Positions 12,957 to 18,625 of a stretch of DNA of 18,625 bases are shown piece after piece. The DNA is from TMED26 sp002694075 (lineage in GTDB: Bacteria > Pseudomonadota > Alphaproteobacteria > Thalassobaculales > Thalassobaculaceae), in assembly GCA_036160575.1 (NCBI GenBank), contig JAYYDT010000111.1, positions 1 to 18,625 on the forward strand. Direction: 5' to 3'. The first letter of the stretch is position 1. Each line of letters starts with the position of its first letter. The notes under the pieces were generated by a model, which saw only the letters and a list, made by a program, of their open reading frames with translations, ran no database searches and was not told where the DNA came from. Both the position numbers and the translations under genes were made by a program.

Positions 12957-15131
12957 TCAGCCGCCCCGATTGACGGCGAAGTCGCCAAGATATTTTAAAT
13001 TGATACTAAAAAAAAGCGCGGTATCGGGTTCAATGTCTTCGTCACGGGTATCGGAGTGTTCAAGGCGCACAGCGAACGCGAAGCACTCATCCTCGTAGCG
13101 TAAGCTCATGCGCAGGTCTCGAGTGTCGTTTTCGCCGTCTGAGAAGTCATGAATGATGCCGAAATTCGCTTGCCAGTAGCGGCTGACGTCGGCTCCCAGG
13201 GACAGACCGATTTGTTCGCGGTTGCGCAGGCCGGTGCCCTGACTTCCAGCCGAAACCTTGACATGGTCGAGGCCAAGTCGAAAACGATCCTTTCGGTAGC
13301 GAAAGGCGAGCTCGCTGCGGTGGGCGCTTAAATCGTCGCGGTCTAGGCGAAAGCGATAGTGCACATCAACGGCGTCGGTCGGCGCCACGATAAGGTGACC
13401 AACATAATCGGACACCCGGCCGCTCAGCCTGCTTTCGCCAGTGAAGGTTTGGTCGCCACTCAACCGCAGGGCCTGGCCGATGGAAAACCTCGTCTCGCCA
13501 CCGCCGTCGCCATGAACGGCCAGGTTGACGCCATAATCGACATGGGTGCCACCGGACAGACGGTCGCGCCCGTTAAAGCGATTAAGACGGAACAGGGCGG
13601 TGTCATCGAAAGCGAAATTAAGGCTATCCTCATTCGGAATGTCATCGGAATTGCCACTATCGGGCGCGGTCACCAACATGGCGCGCGGTTCAATCAATTG
13701 GGTATAGTTGGCTCCGCGGCGGACCAATGGATAGCGCCATTCCACTCCCAATTGCGGGAAAACCCGCGTAATCACGTCATCGTCGATCAAATTCCCGCTG
13801 GGGTTGGTGAAATTGTTCACGTGGTAGATATCGCTGGATAGTTTCGCGGTCGCCGCCAAGACATGGCCGCCGGCGGTGGTGTGCGGCAGGTGATAGCCGA
13901 GATCGAAAGACAGTCGCTTGCTATCGACGCCGCGGTCGCGGTGGAGGGCGACGGTCGAGGCGTTGGCGAAGGTATGGCCGCCGAGTTTGTCCGGCAATCC
14001 AACGAAATCGTACTCGCCCCATGGCGCAATGACGGGATGATCCTCGCCGATATCGTCGGCTTGCAAACCTTGCAAGCGATAAGCCGAGATTTGGGCGTAG
14101 TTTTGGCCGCGAAACCCTTCGGCGAAGGCGCGACTGGTCAGGGTCGACACATTGCTCAATCGATAGAGCCGAAGGTAAGTCCGCTTGCTCACATGCTCCA
14201 CATCGAAGCCGGCGCGCCAGGTCGGGTCGAGCGCGAACCGGCCCTGCAAATCGATATTGCCCTGCCACGAACTGCCGCCGGTTTCGGCGCCGTGTTTGAC
14301 ATCGTCGAGCCTGCCTATGCTGCCGGCCAGATCAATCTCGCCATGGCCGAGATGCTGGCGATAACGGGTGCGCAGAATGCCGCCGGATTTTGAGTAAAAG
14401 ATCGGCTCGACCTCAAGATCGCGGTCCGGGCTGATTGACCAATAATAAGGTGCGCTGAGAATGGCGCCGACTTGTTCCGACTGGCCAAAGCGCGGCGTCA
14501 GCCAGCCGCTTCGGCGTTCCACGGTCGGGTCGGGATGAAAAAAGAAGGGCAGATAGACAACTGGCTGCCCCCAGAATTCCAGCCACGCCTCGCGATAAAT
14601 CATATCGCGTGCCTGCTCGTCATGGATTACCCGAAGCGCTTTGATTTGCCACAAGGGCGGCGCCTCGGCGTCTTCCTCGCAGGGCTTGCAGGGCGTGAAC
14701 ACGCCTTGATCCATGACTTTCGATTGGCCGGCGTCGCGTGTGACGCGGCGCGCCGCCACACGTGATCCATCGGCCAAAAAGGCGTGCAGGTTTTTGATGA
14801 AGCCGGTTTTCAGTTGGTTGGACAGTTCCACGTAGTCGGCGGTTAAAATGTCTCCGCCAGGCTCCAACAAGGCGACATCACCGGTCGCCACAACGCGGTC
14901 GGCGCGTTGGTCGTAGATGACTTTATCGGCAAGCAAAATGCGCGCGCCATGGACCAGTTCGACCTTGCCGCGGGCGGTTGTCGTCAAGGTTTTTTCGTCG
15001 TGGATCAATTCCTCGGCGGTGACCAAAACCGGGTGGTCGGTCTCGTCTTCGGCGGCGGCCGCCGCCGGTGCCGTCAGCAGGACGCCCACAGCCAGCGTGG
15101 CGGCCACTAGGAAAGGTCCGCGCCGCGCCAT
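12957..15131 (-). CDS. lptD: LPS-assembly protein LptD
   Basis: The product is 724 residues. It is the outer-membrane beta-barrel that, with LptE, inserts lipopolysaccharide into the outer leaflet. A signal peptide (MARRGPFLVAATLAVGVLLT, then an alanine-rich cleavage area) precedes the OstA/LptA-like jellyroll (about 35-135: VTAEELIHDEKTLTTTARG, VIYDQRADRVVATGDVAL). The barrel domain includes the conserved VYLPFFFHPDPTVERRSGWLTP start and ends in alternating strands up to LFFSINLKYLGDF. Cysteines are C148 and C151 (CKPC) and C683; no fourth is present, whereas E. coli LptD has four forming two disulfides. The gene starts one base after the lptG stop. Confidence 0.95.
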   Translation of the reverse strand: MARRGPFLVAATLAVGVLLTAPAAAAAEDETDHPVLVTAEELIHDEKTLTTTARGKVELVHGARILLADKVIYDQRADRVVATGDVALLEPGGDILTADYVELSNQLKTGFIKNLHAFLADGSRVAARRVTRDAGQSKVMDQGVFTPCKPCEEDAEAPPLWQIKALRVIHDEQARDMIYREAWLEFWGQPVVYLPFFFHPDPTVERRSGWLTPRFGQSEQVGAILSAPYYWSISPDRDLEVEPIFYSKSGGILRTRYRQHLGHGEIDLAGSIGRLDDVKHGAETGGSSWQGNIDLQGRFALDPTWRAGFDVEHVSKRTYLRLYRLSNVSTLTSRAFAEGFRGQNYAQISAYRLQGLQADDIGEDHPVIAPWGEYDFVGLPDKLGGHTFANASTVALHRDRGVDSKRLSFDLGYHLPHTTAGGHVLAATAKLSSDIYHVNNFTNPSGNLIDDDVITRVFPQLGVEWRYPLVRRGANYTQLIEPRAMLVTAPDSGNSDDIPNEDSLNFAFDDTALFRLNRFNGRDRLSGGTHVDYGVNLAVHGDGGGETRFSIGQALRLSGDQTFTGESRLSGRVSDYVGHLIVAPTDAVDVHYRFRLDRDDLSAHRSELAFRYRKDRFRLGLDHVKVSAGSQGTGLRNREQIGLSLGADVSRYWQANFGIIHDFSDGENDTRDLRMSLRYEDECFAFAVRLEHSDTRDEDIEPDTALFFSINLKYLGDFAVNRGG

Positions 15132-15132
15132 A

Positions 15133-16227
15133 CTAGCCGTCCTCCAAATAAAGCAGCCAGGTGAAACCGATGAGGGTGATTACCAAGGTCGGCCCCCACG
15201 CCGCCATCACTTCAGGAATGCGCGCCGACAGGCCCAGGGCGTAAACGACATCGGAGCAGAAATAAAACCCGAACGCGAACATCAGCCCGCCGGTGACACG
15301 CACCAAAGACCCGCCGGAGCGCATCAACCGGAGGGTAAGGGCGGCGGCCATCAACACCATCGCAGACAGCAGCAAAGGTGTCGCCAATAACCGGTGCAGA
15401 TGCAGGCGGTGGCGGACCGCGGAAAACCCGGCGTCCTCTAGGATGGTGATGAATTTCGGCAGATCCCAAAACCCGATGGCTTGCGGCGACACCAGGCTGT
15501 CTTGCAGGTTGGCGAGGGTCAAGGTCGTCGGAAACCGCAATTCGTCGAAATGCCTGACCCGGCCATCGGCGTCGGTGCGACGGGCCGCGCTCAACAGCCA
15601 TTGGCCCCGGTCCAAGCGCGCGCGGTCGGCGTCGACCCGCGCCAGGAAAACATCATCCGGCGTGAACACATAAAGCTCGACCGTTTCAAAGAGGCGGTCG
15701 TCGGAGTCGACCGCCCCGGCGCGCAGAATCAAGACCTGTTCGCGGCTTCTCTCGCGCACCCACAGACCATTACTGGCGATCGACATCATTTTGGTGCGAC
15801 GTTTCAAAAACTCGGCCTCAAGCGTTTCGTACCGGTCGCTGAGTGCGGCGCTGATTGGGTTGATCATCACCGGACGCAGAGCGCCAATGACGATCGCTAA
15901 AATCAGGGCCGGCAGCAAAATCTGCCAGACCGAGACCCCGGCCGCGCGAGTCACCACCAATTCATGGCTGCGCGTCAGGCGGGAAAACGCCAACATGCCG
16001 CCAAATAACACCGCGAAGGGCAATAGGATTTCGGCCATCGCCGGCAGCTTTAAAAGAGCGAGTTCCAGCATCCGGGGAAAGGTGGCGGCTTCTTTGCCAC
16101 CGCTTCGGCGCAGCAATTCGATGAGATCGAAAAGAAAAACCACGCCGCAAAGGGCGGCCATGGTGGCGCTGATCCAAAACAAAAAAACGCGCCCGATATA
16201 GACCGTCAAGGTTCCCGAAACACGCAT
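15133..16227 (-). CDS. lptG: LPS export ABC transporter permease LptG
   Basis: The product is 364 residues, one of two permease subunits (LptF and LptG) of the LptB2FG transporter that extracts lipopolysaccharide from the inner membrane. It has the YjgP/YjgQ layout: three N-terminal transmembrane segments (FLFWISATMAALCGVVFLFDLIEL; the segment at LPFAVLFGGMLAF; WQILLPALILAIVIGAL), a periplasmic jellyroll domain (about 130-265), and three C-terminal segments. The SRLTRSHELVVTRAAGVS coupling region for the ATPase lies after helix two. It is called LptG rather than LptF from its position between lptF and lptD and the LLRRSGG segment. Only two bases separate it from lptF, so the subunits are likely made together. 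Confidence 0.93.
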   Translation of the reverse strand: MRVSGTLTVYIGRVFLFWISATMAALCGVVFLFDLIELLRRSGGKEAATFPRMLELALLKLPAMAEILLPFAVLFGGMLAFSRLTRSHELVVTRAAGVSVWQILLPALILAIVIGALRPVMINPISAALSDRYETLEAEFLKRRTKMMSIASNGLWVRERSREQVLILRAGAVDSDDRLFETVELYVFTPDDVFLARVDADRARLDRGQWLLSAARRTDADGRVRHFDELRFPTTLTLANLQDSLVSPQAIGFWDLPKFITILEDAGFSAVRHRLHLHRLLATPLLLSAMVLMAAALTLRLMRSGGSLVRVTGGLMFAFGFYFCSDVVYALGLSARIPEVMAAWGPTLVITLIGFTWLLYLEDG

Positions 16228-16229
16228 AG

Positions 16230-17336
16230 CTAAGCGGCTCCGGGTAGGGTTGCGCGGCGGCGCGGGAGGGCCGCGGCCAGCAAGATCAACGCCACCGGCA
16301 GGACCGGCACCAGGTATATCAAGAGCTCAAAACCCGCATGGCGGCCGGCGACATACCGGGCCCCGAGGAACGCCCCTTGCACCACACCGGCGGCGAGAAC
16401 CGCCGCCAAAATCCGCCGGCCTTGGCCTTGGCGGGAAAAATCGCCTTGGAACATCGCCGCCAGCGCGATCATCACTAAGGTGAGCCCCAAGAGCGGTGAG
16501 ACCAGGCGGCGATGGCCCTCGGCGCGATTTTCCAATACGTGTCGGTCATCTTCGGCGGCGCCTGGCACGGCATCGAATAGCTCGCCCACAAACATTTCGT
16601 TACGGTCGCGGGAGGTGCGCTTCTTTTGGTTTGGGTTGCTCGACAAATCGACCGCGTAGCGATCGAAATACAGCAGATTCAAACGGCCATCGTCGCGGTC
16701 GCGGGTTTGCCGGTTGCCGTTCTCCATAACCACGCGCAGGCCCCCGTCGGCCATCACCAACGTCCCACGCTGGGCGATCACGGTGACGGTTTGCGCGGGG
16801 TCGCGGGCGTCGTGCACCAGAATGCCTTCAAGCTCGCCGGCGCCACGCCGCTGACGCACAAAAAAGGTCACATCGCGCGCGACCGTCGTGAACACACCCT
16901 CGCGCAGCAGGGTGTTGGCGTGGTTGTGGCGGATCGAGAATTGCATTTCCTTAAACGTGCGGTAGCCCAAAGGCTGCAGATAGATCGTCATGCAATAGCC
17001 GGCGACGACGGTCAACACGCCGACCAACAGGGCCGGCCGCGCCAGTTTCGCCGGGCCAAGGCCGGCCGCCGCCATGACCATCAATTCCCGGTCGCTGGTC
17101 AGGCGGTTGTAGACGAACAGCACCGCCGCGAAACACGCGATCGGCAGGACCAGCGTCAACCATGCCGGCAGCAACAACACGGTCAGCTGCAAGAACGTCC
17201 ACAGCGGTAGTCCACGATTCACGATCAATTCAATGAAGCGCAGGCTCTGGCTCAGCCAAATGATACAGGTCAAGGCGACCACCACCAAACCCATGGCGAT
17301 CAAAACTTGGCGTCCGAGATAAAAGGTGATGCGCAT
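16230..17336 (-). CDS. lptF: LPS export ABC transporter permease LptF
   Basis: The product is 368 residues and is the partner permease of LptG. The N-terminal helices are ITFYLGRQVLIAMGLVVVAL, a segment near LQLTVLLLPAWLTLVLPIAC and the one starting LLVGVLTVVAGYCM. The coupling loop is YNRLTSDRELMVMAAAGLG. A periplasmic jellyroll domain spans about 140-275, followed by three C-terminal helices. ATG 17336 is chosen because MRITFYLGRQ is the normal family start; an upstream in-frame start at 17378 adds 14 arginine-rich residues. It is the first gene of the lptF-lptG-lptD-surA-pdxA-rsmA operon and is divergent from pepA. No good promoter box was found for it in the 207-base gap. Confidence 0.93.
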   Translation of the reverse strand: MRITFYLGRQVLIAMGLVVVALTCIIWLSQSLRFIELIVNRGLPLWTFLQLTVLLLPAWLTLVLPIACFAAVLFVYNRLTSDRELMVMAAAGLGPAKLARPALLVGVLTVVAGYCMTIYLQPLGYRTFKEMQFSIRHNHANTLLREGVFTTVARDVTFFVRQRRGAGELEGILVHDARDPAQTVTVIAQRGTLVMADGGLRVVMENGNRQTRDRDDGRLNLLYFDRYAVDLSSNPNQKKRTSRDRNEMFVGELFDAVPGAAEDDRHVLENRAEGHRRLVSPLLGLTLVMIALAAMFQGDFSRQGQGRRILAAVLAAGVVQGAFLGARYVAGRHAGFELLIYLVPVLPVALILLAAALPRRRATLPGAA

Positions 17337-17424
17337 GGCCGCTGTCCATCGGCGCCGGCCCTCCGGCGTCCTGCGCAAACCTGGCGTAGTTCCCGTTAAA
17401 AAGCAATCTTACGAGGCTTTTATG

Positions 17425-17444
17425 CGGCGCCGACGATGGCGCCG
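17425..17444. repeat. GC-rich hairpin in the lptF-pepA gap
   Basis: CGGCGCC (17425-17431) and GGCGCCG (17438-17444) form a perfect 7-bp stem around GACGAT. There is no T-run. It lies between the two divergent genes and could be a regulatory site or part of a leader. Confidence 0.3.
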
Positions 17445-17470
17445 GTGGGAGCGGCCGCGGCGGCGGACGA

Positions 17471-17499
17471 TTGACAGAGCCGGGGGTTACGGTCTACCG
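17471..17499 (+). promoter_or_regulatory. Candidate pepA promoter
   Basis: A perfect -35 consensus TTGACA (17471-17476) is followed after 16-17 bases by a weak -10 region (TCTACC at 17493 or CTACCG at 17494). It is about 45-50 bases upstream of the pepA start, a normal distance. The poor -10 lowers confidence. Confidence 0.35.
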
Positions 17500-17543
17500 A
17501 CAACCGGTGGCCGTGCGCCGAGGACCATGACGGGGAAAAAGAC

Positions 17544-18625
17544 ATGAAAATCAGCTTTCAAAAAATGGCGTTGCCGGAAAAGGGCACGGTGGTGCTGGGG
17601 GTGTTGGCCGGCGGCAAGATGTTGCCGCTGACCCGCGACATGGATCGCGCGGTCAAAGGCCTTTTGAAACAGGCGATGGCCGACAGCACCTTCGACGGCG
17701 GCGCCCATGAAACCTTGGCCGTGGCGACGCCGCGGGGACCGGTCCTGTTGTACGGGCTTGGCGATGGTAAAGCGATCGACGCCGCTTGGGCCGAAAAGGC
17801 CGGCGGCACGATCTATGCCGCGCTCGCTAAATCCGGCGCCAAAGTCGCCCATGTGGTGTTCGAAGCGCATAAAGGCGGCGAAGAGGGGGTGGAGACGCGC
17901 GCCGCCCATCTCGGCGTGGCCGTTAAATTGCGTGCCTATCGCTTCGATAAATACAGGACCACTTTGAAAGCCAAGGACAAACCGACCCTCGCCCAGGTCA
18001 ATGTGCTGGTCGAAAAGTATACCGCCGCCCGCCGCGTTTTCAGTGGTCTGGACGCCGTCGCCGAGGGCGTTTTTATGACCCGCGACCTGGTCTCCGAGCC
18101 GCCCAACGTGCTCTATCCGGACAGCTATGCCAAACGCTGCAAGGAACTCACCAAGCTGGGCGTCACGGTTCAGATCTTGGGCGAAAAGGAAATGGCCAAG
18201 CTCGGCATGGGCGCCCTACTGGGCGTCGGCCAAGGCTCGGTGCGGGAAAGTAAAATGGTCGTCATGCGCTGGAACGGCGGCGCCAAAAACGCCAAGCCGC
18301 TGGCCTTTATCGGCAAGGGCGTGACCTTCGACACCGGCGGCATCTCGCTCAAGCCGGCCGGCGGCATGGAGGACATGAAATGGGACATGGGCGGCTCCGG
18401 CACGGTGGTCGGCCTGATGCGCGCGCTCGCCGGGCGTAAGGCCAAGGTCAACGTGATCGGCGCCATCGGCCTGGTCGAAAACATGCCCGACGGCAACGCC
18501 CAACGACCAGGTGACGTGGTCACCTCGATGTCCGGGCAAACCATCGAGGTGATCAACACCGACGCCGAGGGCCGCTTGGTCCTGGCCGATGTGCTGCATT
18601 ATGTGAACGACAAATACAAACCCGC
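17544..18625 (+). CDS. pepA: Leucyl aminopeptidase (M17), cut by the right edge
   Basis: The first 360 residues or so are present and the C-terminus lies beyond the window. M17 aminopeptidases remove N-terminal residues from peptides in the cytoplasm with two metal ions, and form hexamers. The N-terminal domain spans about 1-150 and the catalytic domain begins near 165. Metal and catalytic residues match E. coli PepA at a constant offset of 12: K258 and D263 in IGKGVTFDTGG, K270, D281 in WDMGGSG, and D340, E342 and R344 in the NTDAEGRL signature. ATG 17544 has GGGGA upstream. It is divergent from lptF, the common alphaproteobacterial arrangement. Confidence 0.95.
   Translation, partial: MKISFQKMALPEKGTVVLGVLAGGKMLPLTRDMDRAVKGLLKQAMADSTFDGGAHETLAVATPRGPVLLYGLGDGKAIDAAWAEKAGGTIYAALAKSGAKVAHVVFEAHKGGEEGVETRAAHLGVAVKLRAYRFDKYRTTLKAKDKPTLAQVNVLVEKYTAARRVFSGLDAVAEGVFMTRDLVSEPPNVLYPDSYAKRCKELTKLGVTVQILGEKEMAKLGMGALLGVGQGSVRESKMVVMRWNGGAKNAKPLAFIGKGVTFDTGGISLKPAGGMEDMKWDMGGSGTVVGLMRALAGRKAKVNVIGAIGLVENMPDGNAQRPGDVVTSMSGQTIEVINTDAEGRLVLADVLHYVNDKYKP

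Noticed and set aside
1..18625. CRISPR array, tRNA, rRNA, transposase or phage genes
   Set aside because: Reading through both strands I saw no spaced short repeats, no tRNA-like cloverleaf sequence and no protein with these family signatures. This was by eye, so a short or diverged RNA gene could be missed.

Overview
The window looks like a chromosomal segment of a GC-rich alphaproteobacterium, probably of the Rhodospirillales type. The main evidence is gene order: lptF-lptG-lptD-surA-pdxA-rsmA on one strand, facing yicC-gmk tail to tail and divergent from a leucyl aminopeptidase gene. That order is characteristic of Alphaproteobacteria. The genus cannot be fixed from the sequence alone.

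Region 1 (1-2050) is accessory in character: less GC-rich, with small unrecognised genes. It starts with the 3' end of an unknown gene (1-183). A compact minus-strand cluster follows: an ABM-like small protein, a 20-codon ORF with a strong Shine-Dalgarno, and an NTF2/SnoaL-like protein. After the cluster, a second, degenerate copy of the tail of the first gene appears (1086-1226), with the same 3' hairpin. The cluster is therefore bracketed by about 150 bp of diverged direct repeat. A small XRE-type regulator (1545-1829) and a strikingly A-rich island (about 1905-2035) close the region.

Region 2 (2204-7994) is a set of metabolic and transport genes: an EamA/DMT exporter and a family III CoA-transferase; a convergent AlkX/YcaQ-type DNA glycosylase; a VOC-fold protein; a membrane fatty-acid-hydroxylase-superfamily enzyme with a 57-residue two-helix membrane protein behind it; and a convergent short-chain dehydrogenase. 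Intergenic space is minimal. Two convergent pairs share their stop codons inside a TTAA tetranucleotide.

Region 3 (8027-18625) is core housekeeping. yicC and gmk form a plus-strand pair behind a good sigma70-like promoter. gmk overlaps rsmA tail to tail. The six-gene minus-strand operon builds the outer membrane (LptF/LptG are the permease subunits of the LPS exporter, LptD the outer-membrane translocon, SurA the periplasmic chaperone that helps fold LptD), then makes pyridoxal phosphate (PdxA) and methylates 16S rRNA (RsmA). pepA starts divergently and runs off the right edge.

No tRNA, rRNA, CRISPR array, transposase, integrase or clear phage gene was seen. I found no convincing new multi-gene system. 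The least explained part is the repeat-bracketed cluster at 1-1249.
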